From: Rhodanobacter denitrificans
GTDB lineage: Bacteria; Pseudomonadota; Gammaproteobacteria; Xanthomonadales; Rhodanobacteraceae
Direction: 5' to 3'
Assembly: GCF_000230695.2 (NCBI RefSeq)
Contig: NC_020541.1
Coordinates: forward strand, 3,286,001-3,350,000
Length of the DNA: 64,000 nucleotides
The notes under the pieces are model-generated. The model had not been told where the DNA came from and made no database searches. It saw nothing but the letters and a program-made list of their open reading frames with translations. Position numbers and translations under genes: made by a program. Positions 33,836 through 43,025 of this stretch are shown in pieces. Every line of letters starts with the position of its first letter. The stretch's first letter is position 1.

Positions 33836-36502
33836 TTATCCCTTCGGCGCCGCCCCCTTCACTGCCGTGACGAACGCATCCGGCCGGATGTGTTTCGCAT
33901 ACGCCTGCTGCACGTCCTTCGCGGTGAGCTGGAGATAGTGCTGGCCGGCAATCGTCATCGCGTCGAGCGGCTTGTCCTCGACCGACAGGGTCAGCAACTG
34001 GCCGCCGATCGCGCCGAAGCTGGATTCGCCCAGCGGGATCTGCCGTAGCAGGATGCCCTTGGCGCGCTTGAGCTCGCTGTCGGTGACCGGCGTTTGCTGC
34101 ATCTGTTTCAGATCCTGCACCACGATGGCGCTGGCGGCAGCGACCCTGTCCGGATCGGCACCGAACGACACCGTATAGGTGCTGCGATGCTTGTCCAGAT
34201 CGAACCTGGTGCCCACGGTGTAGACCAGCCCACGGGTATCGCGCAGGTCGTGATAGAGCCGCGACGCGTAGAAGCCGCCGCCGAGCACCTGATTGCCAAT
34301 GTTCAGGGCGAACCGTGCCGGATCGTTCCGGGTCACGTCGATGGTCTGCGCCATCTGCACGCTGTCCTGACTGGCACTGGTATCAGGCACGTTGAACTGG
34401 CTGGGCTTGTTCGCCGGCACCGCGGCGTAATCGACATCCGGTTTCGGGCCGTCGGCTTTCCACGCGCCGAACGCCTGTTCCACAACCTGTTTCGCCTGCG
34501 CCGGATCGACCTTGCCGACGACGACGATGGTGGTCATGTCGGGGCGGAAGGTCTGCCTGTAGTAATGCTTCACCCGAAACATCGTCAACCGCATCACGCC
34601 CTTGGGCGTGGGGTAACGAAGCTGCGGGTCATTCGGCGGCAACAGCGCCATGCCCAGGCCCAGTTGGGTGAGGAAGGCCGGCGACTGCAGCTGCCCCGCC
34701 ACGATGCGGGCCGTCTGCCGCTGTACCACCGAAAAAGCCTGCGGCAGCAGCGCCGGATGCAGTTCATTGTCAGCCAGCAGCGCGATGCCTTCGGCGAAAT
34801 GCACGGACGGTACCGCGAGCGAAAAATTGCTGCCGGCCGACTCGTGTGCACTGATCGCATCCAGTGCCTGCTGCAACTGCAGCCGGTTCATGCTGGCGGT
34901 GCCATAAGGAAACATGCCGTCGAGCAACTGAGCCAGGCCTTCGTCGTCCTTGCCAGCTTGCAGATCCTGGTTGGTCTTGATCTTGCCGAACACCTCCACT
35001 GTGTCGCTGATCGACTCGGGCTGCACGATCAGCTTGATGCCGTTGGACAGCGTGGTCGACACCGGACTGAGGGTGGAGCGTGGCAGCTCAAGCTTGGCGA
35101 ACGCCTGGGCAGCCCAATCAGGTAAGGTCACCGGCTTGTCGGGGCTGGACGCGAAACTCTCCGCACCGCCGAAACCCTTGCCGGCGACCGGCTTGCCCGA
35201 GCTTTCCGGAGTGAGGATCGCGGTCACCGCGTGCGCTGGGTCGAACGTGGCCCTGGCCAGCGCATTCACCGCCGCCGGCGTCACCGCCTCGATCGCCTGC
35301 TTCATCGCGTCGGGCGAGTCCAGTCCCTGGAACGCCAGCGCCTGTGACCACGCGTTGGCCAGTCCGTCGACCGAGTTCTTCTTGAACTCCAGTTCGGCGA
35401 TCGCCTTGCGCTTGGCCGCTTTGACCAGCGCCGGATCGATGCCCTTGGCAGCCGCTTCGGCCAGGATCGACTGCATCTTCGCCAACACAGGCTGCGGGTT
35501 GCCGCCCTTCGGGAAAATGCCCACGGCCATGCCGAAACCCGCCTGCGGCATCAGGTTGGCGCCAAACGTGCCGAACAGCGCGGTGCCGTCCATGCCCATG
35601 CCGAACAAGGCGGCTCGCTGCGAAGCCAGCGCACTGCCCAGCACCAGTCCGGCGGCGTAATCCTTCGACTGCGTCCCGGGCATGCGGTAGCCAAGATAGA
35701 CCGAGCCATACGGGCTGTCGGTGGGCAGCGTGATCGTCTTCGCCTGCACCGGCTTGAACGCAAATGCCGGCCGCGCCGGCAACGTCCCGCGCCCGATGTC
35801 GCCGAATTCGCTCTTCACCTTCGCCAGCGTAGCGGCCGGATCGACGTCGCCGGCAATCACCAGGATCGCGTTGTTCGGCGCATACCAGGTGTCGTGGAAC
35901 GACTTCAGCATCGCCGCCGTGGTCTTCTCGAACGACGCGCGCGTGCCCAGCGCCGAATGCGCATACGGCGTGCCTTCAAACAACTGCGCCTGCAGCTGTT
36001 CGTAAAATTTGTAGGCCGGATTGGACAGGTCGCGCGACACCTCCTGCTCGATCGCGCCACGCTCCTTCGCCCATGCCGCCTCGTCCATGTCCACGCCGCG
36101 CATGCGCAGGCTCTGTACATGCAGCGCAACGTCCAGATCCTGCGACGGCGCGACGAAGTAATACTGGGTCACGCCCTGCGTGGTATCGGCATTGAACGCA
36201 CCGCCCATGTTCGCCGCGATCGCCGCCAGCTGATCCTTCGACAGCCCCGGGCTGCCGCGAAACATCATGTGCTCCACCGCATGCGCCGTACCCGGAAACG
36301 CCGCTGGCACCTCATCCGAACCGGCCAGGTAATTCATCTCCGTGGTGATCACGGGAGCCAGCGCGTCGCGCACGATCACCACGCGCAGGCCGTTGTCGAG
36401 GGTGGCGCGGGTGACGTCCGCGTCGTTGGTCTTCGCCATCGCGGCCGAGGCCACCAGGGCCAGGGAAATCGCGGCGGCCAGTTGTACTACTCGTTGCTTC
36501 AT
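33836..36502 (-). CDS. Periplasmic M16-family zinc protease (pitrilysin type, two-domain)
   Basis: An 888-residue M16 protein with a signal peptide (cleavage near AMA-KT, residue 23). The inverted zinc motif HxxEH is HAVEH at 74-78, and the distal Glu lies in GAIEQEVSRDL. A second, inactive M16 half with the usual FRPDMTTIVVVGKVDPAQ segment follows. Family members degrade peptides up to a few kDa in the periplasm. It is the last gene before the accessory island. ATG 36502 is chosen at the start of the basic signal-peptide region. Confidence 0.9.
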   Translation of the reverse strand: MKQRVVQLAAAISLALVASAAMAKTNDADVTRATLDNGLRVVIVRDALAPVITTEMNYLAGSDEVPAAFPGTAHAVEHMMFRGSPGLSKDQLAAIAANMGGAFNADTTQGVTQYYFVAPSQDLDVALHVQSLRMRGVDMDEAAWAKERGAIEQEVSRDLSNPAYKFYEQLQAQLFEGTPYAHSALGTRASFEKTTAAMLKSFHDTWYAPNNAILVIAGDVDPAATLAKVKSEFGDIGRGTLPARPAFAFKPVQAKTITLPTDSPYGSVYLGYRMPGTQSKDYAAGLVLGSALASQRAALFGMGMDGTALFGTFGANLMPQAGFGMAVGIFPKGGNPQPVLAKMQSILAEAAAKGIDPALVKAAKRKAIAELEFKKNSVDGLANAWSQALAFQGLDSPDAMKQAIEAVTPAAVNALARATFDPAHAVTAILTPESSGKPVAGKGFGGAESFASSPDKPVTLPDWAAQAFAKLELPRSTLSPVSTTLSNGIKLIVQPESISDTVEVFGKIKTNQDLQAGKDDEGLAQLLDGMFPYGTASMNRLQLQQALDAISAHESAGSNFSLAVPSVHFAEGIALLADNELHPALLPQAFSVVQRQTARIVAGQLQSPAFLTQLGLGMALLPPNDPQLRYPTPKGVMRLTMFRVKHYYRQTFRPDMTTIVVVGKVDPAQAKQVVEQAFGAWKADGPKPDVDYAAVPANKPSQFNVPDTSASQDSVQMAQTIDVTRNDPARFALNIGNQVLGGGFYASRLYHDLRDTRGLVYTVGTRFDLDKHRSTYTVSFGADPDRVAAASAIVVQDLKQMQQTPVTDSELKRAKGILLRQIPLGESSFGAIGGQLLTLSVEDKPLDAMTIAGQHYLQLTAKDVQQAYAKHIRPDAFVTAVKGAAPKG

Positions 36503-36844
36503 CGGTGTTGTCCATGTTTGGTTTTGCGGGAAAACGGACGCGGAGTTCACGCCCCCGGGGTGAAACTGCCGACGACCTACGGAACCAGTCGGCGACGAAT
36601 GGAAAAAGTGCGGTATCAGCCCTGCGCTTCATCTCCTATGCGCGAACGCCAGGCTCGCGCCGCGGCAAGAAGCGGCTCGCTTGAAACGCAATACAAAAGG
36701 GACATCCTCAGTAAACCCAGCGCCTCGTGGCCAACCAGAGCGACAAAGCCACATTTTCGGCAAGTGGGGGTCGAAAATTGAAGACACGGCAACGATCAAC
36801 AGACAGCCCCAACATCTGGCATACCGATGGCTTAGACAGCCTAC
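36503..36844. other. 342-base gap at the right edge of the M16 gene, no gene seen
   Basis: No coding region, RNA gene or mobile-element remnant is supported. It should hold the promoter of the M16 gene. A weak stem, ATTTTCG (36753-36759) against CGAAAAT (36772-36778), lies about 70-90 bases downstream of the SelO-like gene stop and could be its terminator. Base composition changes across this gap from the GC-rich core to the more mixed island. Confidence 0.5.
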
Positions 36845-38578
36845 TCACTTGAGGTTGGTCACAAGATCGCAGCACACCACTCCAAGAAAGTCGGGAGCCG
36901 ACGCATCGGCGAACACAATGCCGTCTTCGTCGAGGGTGAAAATCTCCCGACTTTTCTCAGTTGCATGGGACGATTCGTTCGATTCGGCCTTCCATTCCGC
37001 GATGGCGAAAAGTGCGCCGGTATCGATCCGACGAAATAGTGCGTAACCAGCCACCGCATTACGGGCAAAACCGACGGGTAGGGCGTCACTAGGCTCGATC
37101 TTGCCATCACGGCGGTTGCGGCACACGATGTCGGCGACAAGTCGGTCCAAGCTCTCTTGATTCAAGAGGTCACCTTTAAGCTGACGTTCGAGAATGTCGT
37201 AGAGATTCTGCTTTATGCGCTCGCGATAGAGCATCGGCCGGCTCGCGCTGCGCAATCGGGAACGCTCTCGACACAGCGAAGATCCATAATGGCCGCCGAT
37301 CTCAAGACGTTGGAAACGGTGCACAAGCTCATCGCAAAGCGACTTCCATTGCGCCGGCGCGTGTTCAGACCAGAATCGGTCGATATCCCAAGCAATACGC
37401 GGAACCGGGGTACCGTCGAAAATGGTGAAGTGTTCCCGACGATAGTGCGTCAGCGCTCGATTCAACAGCGCCGGCAAGGACGGGTCCAGCCGGAGTGCCT
37501 GCTCAGCCTGCGTCGCTGACCATCCGATGAGGCGCAGCAGCTCGCGGAACAAGATGTGTCGGTAACGCTGCACCACAACCGACGCCATGTGATCGATGGC
37601 TTCTTTGCTCGCCAAGCTCGCATCAACGTAACGGCCCAGCAATTTCGCGTGAGATGTCAGCGCCTGCATGAGCGTAAGCAGTTCATCGCCAGTCGTCGCG
37701 GCACCCCACGTGAGGCTAATCCGCGCCAAGGATGGGACCGCTGTCATACCGCCGAAATCCAATAGCCGGCCATTCAAGGCAATATTGGACGTGGAGTCGC
37801 CACCATGAGGCAGCCGGTGGATAAATGCATACGCCAGTTGCTCGGCCCACGTCAGCCATAAATGTTCGTAAATGGTCGATAACGCGTTCTGACCCCACCG
37901 CTCAATCGCCACGCGAAATGCGTGCTCGACACGCTGCGCGTCTGCATACCCATCGGCAGGATCATCGCTAATGTACGCTCGGGCGCGTTCAAAATGAGCG
38001 GGACGCAGGAATGCAGGCCGAACCAAGAGACAACGTCGCTCGGGATAGGCCCCGCTTTCTAACTTCCATACTTGAACCAGCCCCGTGTCGATGACCGCTA
38101 GCACGGGAACGGTGCCACCCGGGAACTCCGCTCCCGCCAACTCCGAAAATATGACCTCGCGGACGCACTCCTCCAGATAAGCCCCTCCGGATGCATGTGC
38201 ATCGTCGGTCAGCGCACTGACCAACGGAGTGCGACCAATCCCCTTCACGTGATAACTGTTCACAACGGCCGCACGGCCGCTGCCGCCGTTGTGACCAATC
38301 CCTGGGCCGCCGTAGCGATCGGCCACGCCAGTAATGGCGTCGCCCCCCCCTTCTCCATCGGGTGAGATGGCATAGGCGCATGCACACAGCAGATGGGCAC
38401 GGTAGGCAGCAAGCGTGCCACCGCATGCAGCAAAGGCAGGATCATCGCCCATTGCGCGTTGATTGACCCACACCACGCGCGCTTCAGGCAAACGACTCAT
38501 TGAAACCGGTATGTGACCTCGCTGCGCATCGAAAAAGAGATGGGTGTCATTCGGGGAAAGCATGCTCAGATCTCGCAT
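36845..38578 (-). CDS. SelO-like kinase-fold protein with altered catalytic loop; probable tailoring enzyme of the bacteriocin cluster
   Basis: A 577-residue protein aligning by eye with SelO/YdiU protein AMPylases. LPEARVVWVNQ matches LNNARLIWHN, and HVKGIGRTPL matches HLKGAGLTPY (Lys112). CVREVIFSELA supplies the helix-C Glu141. LLVRPAFLRPAHFE matches MRVAPSHLRFGHFE. The loop HGGDSTSN-X8-LLDFGG (258-276) matches HGVMNTDN-X8-LDYGP with exact spacing. The catalytic-loop Asp is Ser264, while Asn265 and the metal-binding Asp274 remain. About 250 C-terminal residues are unassigned. ATG 38578 has GGAGG at seven bases and overlaps the HlyC-like gene by 13 bases. Confidence 0.7.
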   Translation of the reverse strand: MRDLSMLSPNDTHLFFDAQRGHIPVSMSRLPEARVVWVNQRAMGDDPAFAACGGTLAAYRAHLLCACAYAISPDGEGGGDAITGVADRYGGPGIGHNGGSGRAAVVNSYHVKGIGRTPLVSALTDDAHASGGAYLEECVREVIFSELAGAEFPGGTVPVLAVIDTGLVQVWKLESGAYPERRCLLVRPAFLRPAHFERARAYISDDPADGYADAQRVEHAFRVAIERWGQNALSTIYEHLWLTWAEQLAYAFIHRLPHGGDSTSNIALNGRLLDFGGMTAVPSLARISLTWGAATTGDELLTLMQALTSHAKLLGRYVDASLASKEAIDHMASVVVQRYRHILFRELLRLIGWSATQAEQALRLDPSLPALLNRALTHYRREHFTIFDGTPVPRIAWDIDRFWSEHAPAQWKSLCDELVHRFQRLEIGGHYGSSLCRERSRLRSASRPMLYRERIKQNLYDILERQLKGDLLNQESLDRLVADIVCRNRRDGKIEPSDALPVGFARNAVAGYALFRRIDTGALFAIAEWKAESNESSHATEKSREIFTLDEDGIVFADASAPDFLGVVCCDLVTNLK

Positions 38579-39651
38579 GCAAATGCCTCCGAGCGCATCG
38601 CACCCGATACGGTAAAATCGCAAACCTCAGCGTCCAGAGCGGCCAACGACAACCGTCTGCGCGACGACATCAGCGGCCGCATTTCTGTCCCACACTCGGG
38701 ATAAACCCACCAATCGCCTTGCGCGAACGCGGAAAGCTTGTTCCGCAAGATATCGACGCCACCTCGCACGGCCACGGCATCGCCTAGCAAAGCATCCCTC
38801 CCGTCCCTCCATTCAGATAGCTCAAGCTCATGCAACGGCACGGCCGAGATAAGTTCGGCCGATTCGCGCCACAACCAGCTGTAAAAGGCGAGTGGGACAC
38901 CATCCGGCGCGCACAGCAGGCGGTACTGCCTTGTACCCAGCGCATGACGAATCCGGCCAAGAACGGCCGACAATGGCATGCCCGCATAACGCGGCAATTG
39001 CGCAAATAATTCGAGAATCAATCCACAATGGATCGATCTTTCAAGTCCAGCCTTCGCCGAAGAAAGCAGCGGCCAACCCTGATCGCTCCGCAGCCACGCG
39101 GCTTCGTAGACATGGTCGGCCCGCGATTGGTGTCGCAGCAACGCGGCGCTGTCGCGCCAATTGATTCGCTTCGCGATCCGCCGTCCTCGCTTGTAACGAA
39201 AATATGCAAGGGTGTCACAATCGGGCGGCAGCATGTCGTACAGCGCGGCCAAGACGTTGGGTAGTTCGCCCAAGCCAGCGCGAAAATCGAGTATCCAGAT
39301 TTTACCTTCGCCGGAAAGCCGATCCGCGCTCAAAACATCCGGTCCAAACCTCAGCATGTCACTTTCCGACAAGGCAGGCACCCTCGTCCACCATACATAA
39401 CCGCAATTACGTCCGAAACGATCGAAGTGGAGTGCGAGTTGGTGCAACTCGATGGCGCGAATAAGGCGCTGGTAATGCCAGCCAAGACAACGCGAAGCCA
39501 TCGTAGGATGCTCGGCGAGTAGGTTGAACGCCAAACCAAGCATTGCCCCTTTCTCGTTTTGCAGCGGCTCGGCCAAATGAGTCAAGGACAGCATCTGTGT
39601 AATGGTCAACATGCGATCAGGCTCTTGGCAAAAGAGGGAGTGATGATTCAC
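38566..39651 (-). CDS. Tandem HlyC-like acyltransferase (MchD/MceI-type), probable peptide-tailoring enzyme
   Basis: A 361-residue protein with two HlyC-like halves. Half one: GAMLGLAFNLLAEHP, AIELHQLALHFDRFGRNCGY, then WILDFRAGLG, which matches WFIDWIAPFG with the conserved Asp (Asp122). Half two: GLILELFAQLPRYAG, RQYRLLCAPDGVPLAFYSWL and LLGDAVAVRGG (Asp291). The HlyC catalytic His after SP appears replaced (Met51 and Tyr222). HlyC enzymes acylate protoxin lysines; the microcin relatives MceI/MchD attach siderophores with a partner protein. GTG 39651 overlaps the glycosyltransferase stop (GTGA); ATG 39612 is the alternative. Confidence 0.72.
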   Translation of the reverse strand: MNHHSLFCQEPDRMLTITQMLSLTHLAEPLQNEKGAMLGLAFNLLAEHPTMASRCLGWHYQRLIRAIELHQLALHFDRFGRNCGYVWWTRVPALSESDMLRFGPDVLSADRLSGEGKIWILDFRAGLGELPNVLAALYDMLPPDCDTLAYFRYKRGRRIAKRINWRDSAALLRHQSRADHVYEAAWLRSDQGWPLLSSAKAGLERSIHCGLILELFAQLPRYAGMPLSAVLGRIRHALGTRQYRLLCAPDGVPLAFYSWLWRESAELISAVPLHELELSEWRDGRDALLGDAVAVRGGVDILRNKLSAFAQGDWWVYPECGTEMRPLMSSRRRLSLAALDAEVCDFTVSGAMRSEAFACEI

Positions 39652-40832
39652 GACGCAATGCAGGCAGGCGCGACAAGATCCAGGTAAGTCGTGTGAATTG
39701 CCGCCGCCGCATGGCACCACGACCACGACGCTACCTCTTGCTGCGCCAATAGTGCCTGCTGCGCGGCCTCTTCCGGCCGCGTCAGACAGCGCACGATAGC
39801 ATCGGCCAGTGCGGTACTGTCGGCGGCATTGACGCATTGCACGTGCCTAACCATTTCGCTCACTCCGCAAGCATTAGATAGCACTACAGGAACGCCGGAG
39901 CGAATGGCTTCCAAGGCACCAATCCCAAAGGGTTCGGATAGGGATGGCATGACGTAAACCGCACTTTGTGCGAGTAAATCCTCGACGCCTTTGGCGTCTA
40001 GGAATCCTGGAAAATCCACCCGGTCCTTGAGGTCGCGAGCAAAACACAAAGTTTTCATCATGGCCAACCGATCACCTTCCCCCGCCATGACAAAGCGTGT
40101 GTCCGGCAAACGACGGGCAACCTGGTGTGCCGCCTCGATGAAATTGGACGGACCTTTTTGCCAAGTCACTCTACCGATGAACGACACCACGCGATCCTTC
40201 TTCGATCGGAGCGGCGATCTCCACGGATGATGATCGGCCGCGTTGTGAATCACTTTCACTTTCTCTGGTGCAATGCCGTAACGCTCGATGATAAGTCGGC
40301 GTGTACGCCCGCTGACGGCCAGTACACGATCGGCCGCGATCAGACCGCGACGTTCAATGTCGTCAATCGCTGGATGCATGCGCTCTCCCGCTCGTTCCAC
40401 TTCGGTGGAATGGACATGCGCCACCAAGGGACAGCCCAGCCGCTCCTTTGCACGAATGGCCGCAGGAAACGTGAGCCAATCGTGCGCATGCACCAGGTCG
40501 GGAGTGGCACCGAGCACGCTCATCACGTTGTCGATATGTCTGGCGTAGTTCAGCGCAGCGCGCACTGACTCACCTTGGTAGGCTCCTTTGTCGATCGACA
40601 AGGTCGACGCCTTCAACCTGCCATCAGGTTGCCCACGCGTCCATGGCTCGATATCACACGCCGCAATGAGGCGGCTCTTGCCAGATCGCTCGCCGCCCCA
40701 TAGCCTCGGCAGGATAAAACTGATGGAAATGCCTTCCAGCGCGCTCAGGCCCTCCAGCAACCCTTGGCAGGCCACCCCCAGACCGCCAGTGATTCGCGGG
40801 GGTAGCTCCCAACCCAACATGAGCACGTTCAT
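39648..40832 (-). CDS. GT-B glycosyltransferase (GT4, glycogen-synthase-like)
   Basis: A 394-residue glycosyltransferase. The N-terminus MNVLMLGWELPPRITGGLG is the acceptor-domain start seen in GT4/GT5 glucan synthases. VHAHDWLTFPAAI follows, and the nucleotide-sugar domain has VVSFIGRVTWQKGPSNFI and the E-X7-E motif in EPFGIGALEAIRSG. It would transfer a sugar with retention of configuration. ATG 40832 overlaps the GH13 stop by four bases (ATGA) and has AAGGGG upstream. Its place between a GH13 enzyme and an acyltransferase suggests a role in making a sugar moiety for the peptide or for a carrier molecule; that is inference. Confidence 0.85.
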   Translation of the reverse strand: MNVLMLGWELPPRITGGLGVACQGLLEGLSALEGISISFILPRLWGGERSGKSRLIAACDIEPWTRGQPDGRLKASTLSIDKGAYQGESVRAALNYARHIDNVMSVLGATPDLVHAHDWLTFPAAIRAKERLGCPLVAHVHSTEVERAGERMHPAIDDIERRGLIAADRVLAVSGRTRRLIIERYGIAPEKVKVIHNAADHHPWRSPLRSKKDRVVSFIGRVTWQKGPSNFIEAAHQVARRLPDTRFVMAGEGDRLAMMKTLCFARDLKDRVDFPGFLDAKGVEDLLAQSAVYVMPSLSEPFGIGALEAIRSGVPVVLSNACGVSEMVRHVQCVNAADSTALADAIVRCLTRPEEAAQQALLAQQEVASWSWCHAAAAIHTTYLDLVAPACIAS

Positions 40833-42436
40833 GGAAGACCCCTTCCCCGACAATCCATATCTGGGTACCAAGCCGAACCGTCGTCGGTTTCCAGTAGCAC
40901 GAAGCCATCAGCATTCAGCGACACCCGACCATCTTTAACGACACCGCGCCAGCCACCATAGGCGTCGCGCACCTGTTGCCCATCGGCGAACATCTCACCG
41001 ACCGGCAGCGACAGATATCCATCGACCGCCATCGCTACCAACACCCTATCCCCCGTCGTGTCGAGTCTTGCAAACACGTAAGGGCAATCAAACAACTTAA
41101 GGTGAACACCATTCGCGACGGCGGGATGTCTTGTTCGAAAGCGCGAAAGCTTGCGCCAGTGCATGAGCAATTGCGCATCAGTCGCGCCCCAATTCATCGG
41201 CGAACGCGCCGCTTGGGCAGGATCCTGCTCGTTCGGAGCCCCCGGCAACCGACCCGTTTCATCACCGTAAAACAGGAGCACGCCACCGGGAGCGAGCATC
41301 AATGCTGCACTGCCTTCTCTGATCTTTCGCCGATCGAGCAGATGCGTATCGTGCGAGGAAACGTAGGAAACGAAGCTTAGATCGGAATGCTCGTGCAATT
41401 GCGCCGCGTAGTCCTCGTACAGCGCATCCAGATGTATACCGCGCTCAATGTCCTCCTGAAATGAGAAATTGAGCAGGCTGTCAAATCCGCAATCGAAGTA
41501 GCTGCTCCGCTCTACGCCATGGCCAAAGACTTCGCCGAGCAACCAGAAGTGCGGCGTCGCGCCGGAGCGATCGCGCTGCTGTTCCCACCACTCCCGCTTC
41601 GCCTGCACGCAGGCGTGCTTGAGCTGCGCCCACGTTTCCGGTTCCACATGCCTAGCCGAGTCGCAACGAAATCCGTCAAAACCATATTCACGCACCCAGT
41701 CGGAAAGCCATTTGACGAGATAGCCACGCACGGTGGTATCGGGCATATCCATAGCCCTGGTATCAGCTTTGTTCCTCAGGAATATAGGCAGAGATACGAA
41801 GCGCTCGTCTTCTGTTTTGAAGTCCGGAAGACCGTGTAGCAACATGGTGTAGTCGTCGCAGCCGCCCGGCGAATAACCTGGCAAGTCACAGCGAACCCAA
41901 TCAGGTCCCCACCAATCGTTGAACGATGAACTGGATCGATTCATATAGTCGTAAAAATTCTTCGGCTCAGCCGCTTCCCATCCGGGATCCCAGCCACTGA
42001 TTCCGACATTTCGGAATGTGGAAGGCTCCGGATAACCTGGATGATTCAGCACCACATCGAGCAGCACGCGTATACCGACGGCATGCGCACAATCGACCAG
42101 ATCGCGCAGATCGGCTTCGTTACCGAAGCGCCTATCCATGACCGTGTAATCGAGCGTGAAATACCCGTGATAGGCATAGTGACAAAAATCCTTCCCTGCG
42201 CTCGGAACCCAACCAGCGATCTGCTCAAAAATGGGCGATATTAAAATCGTATTCACCCCGAGGTCGGTGAACCAGCGATCCCGAATCTTCCGCGTTACAC
42301 CATCGATAGTTCCGCCGTAAAATGCACCCATATCACAATCGTCAAGCACAGCCGACGCCGCGTTGCGCGACATCTTCATTCCACTCCTACAGAATCTATC
42401 GATAATGACGTGATAGATGATCGGTTGAACTCGCAT
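40829..42436 (-). CDS. GH13-family alpha-glucan enzyme (amylase-like)
   Basis: A 535-residue cytoplasmic GH13 enzyme with no signal peptide. Catalytic residues are complete: region I DVVLNH, nucleophile Asp259 in GFDGFRCDSARH, acid/base Glu302 in LLGEVFG, and Asp363 in VSSHDTHLLD. The start IIYHVIIDRF and AFYGGTIDGVTRKI match maltodextrin-acting members. It heads the tailoring group and overlaps the glycosyltransferase start. The ATG at 42436 lacks a clear ribosome site; the frame is open to a TTG at 42493. It could prepare a malto-oligosaccharide or act as a transglycosylase; neither is shown. Confidence 0.85.
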   Translation of the reverse strand: MRVQPIIYHVIIDRFCRSGMKMSRNAASAVLDDCDMGAFYGGTIDGVTRKIRDRWFTDLGVNTILISPIFEQIAGWVPSAGKDFCHYAYHGYFTLDYTVMDRRFGNEADLRDLVDCAHAVGIRVLLDVVLNHPGYPEPSTFRNVGISGWDPGWEAAEPKNFYDYMNRSSSSFNDWWGPDWVRCDLPGYSPGGCDDYTMLLHGLPDFKTEDERFVSLPIFLRNKADTRAMDMPDTTVRGYLVKWLSDWVREYGFDGFRCDSARHVEPETWAQLKHACVQAKREWWEQQRDRSGATPHFWLLGEVFGHGVERSSYFDCGFDSLLNFSFQEDIERGIHLDALYEDYAAQLHEHSDLSFVSYVSSHDTHLLDRRKIREGSAALMLAPGGVLLFYGDETGRLPGAPNEQDPAQAARSPMNWGATDAQLLMHWRKLSRFRTRHPAVANGVHLKLFDCPYVFARLDTTGDRVLVAMAVDGYLSLPVGEMFADGQQVRDAYGGWRGVVKDGRVSLNADGFVLLETDDGSAWYPDMDCRGRGLP

Positions 42437-42617
42437 ATTCGGTATATATCGCTCTATAAATATCTTAAAATTGCGTATCCGCCCTTCAAGCAACCATTCG
42501 GCGAACGGCGGGCATGCGAATGCCCTCCCTCCGCATCAGGCCCCGTGATAGCGGATCAAAGTCAGGAACCGAGCAGCATCAGGCATCATTGCTGCCGTAC
42601 ATCCATCGAACGTGCGG
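42437..42617. promoter_or_regulatory. A/T-rich gap upstream of the GH13 gene, possible promoter
   Basis: This 181-base gap between the candidate immunity gene and the GH13 gene is strongly A/T-rich near the GH13 start. It reads, on the minus strand, TTGAAG followed about 20 bases later by TATTTATAG. That could be a promoter for the four tailoring genes, separate from the exporter/peptide transcript. The spacing is not ideal, so the call is tentative. Confidence 0.35.
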
Positions 42618-43007
42618 TCACCGCTTGCTGTAGATGAACATATAGTTGACTAAGCCTGTTCCTGAAATTAGTGGAGCGATGAACATCAGATCCCAGCTTA
42701 CGTCCGCGCTTCCGCCGCACGCGAAGTAGATTGCGTAAATAAGGAGGTTTAAGAACGGCACTAAATGTAATATTGCTAAAGTGATCGGCCATTCGATTTC
42801 TGAAATTTCCGCCGGAGGGTATTTAGCACCTCCCCTCAGCAGCTTGTAAGCGATGCCGGTCGCAAAAACAAGCATCGAATAGGTGAAAAATTGCTCGAAC
42901 TGCTGTGCTCGGAAACTATGCAGCAAAAGCAGTCCTGCGATCCATGTTCCAAGGTTTACATAAAAAGAAATGACAACAAGCAGTTTGTGCTTTATCACTT
43001 TTTGCAT
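42618..43007 (-). CDS. Small four-helix membrane protein, candidate bacteriocin immunity protein
   Basis: A 129-residue hydrophobic protein with four predicted membrane helices (about residues 8-28, 38-56, 71-93, 104-124) and basic ends (MQKVIKHK, YSKR). No family is recognised. It lies directly downstream of the precursor-peptide gene, behind an intrinsic terminator. This is the classic place for an immunity protein of a membrane-active class II bacteriocin or microcin. It is markedly A/T-rich. The ribosome site is weak (GAG seven bases upstream). Confidence 0.6.
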   Translation of the reverse strand: MQKVIKHKLLVVISFYVNLGTWIAGLLLLHSFRAQQFEQFFTYSMLVFATGIAYKLLRGGAKYPPAEISEIEWPITLAILHLVPFLNLLIYAIYFACGGSADVSWDLMFIAPLISGTGLVNYMFIYSKR

Positions 43008-43025
43008 TTTCGTACTCGAATAAAA

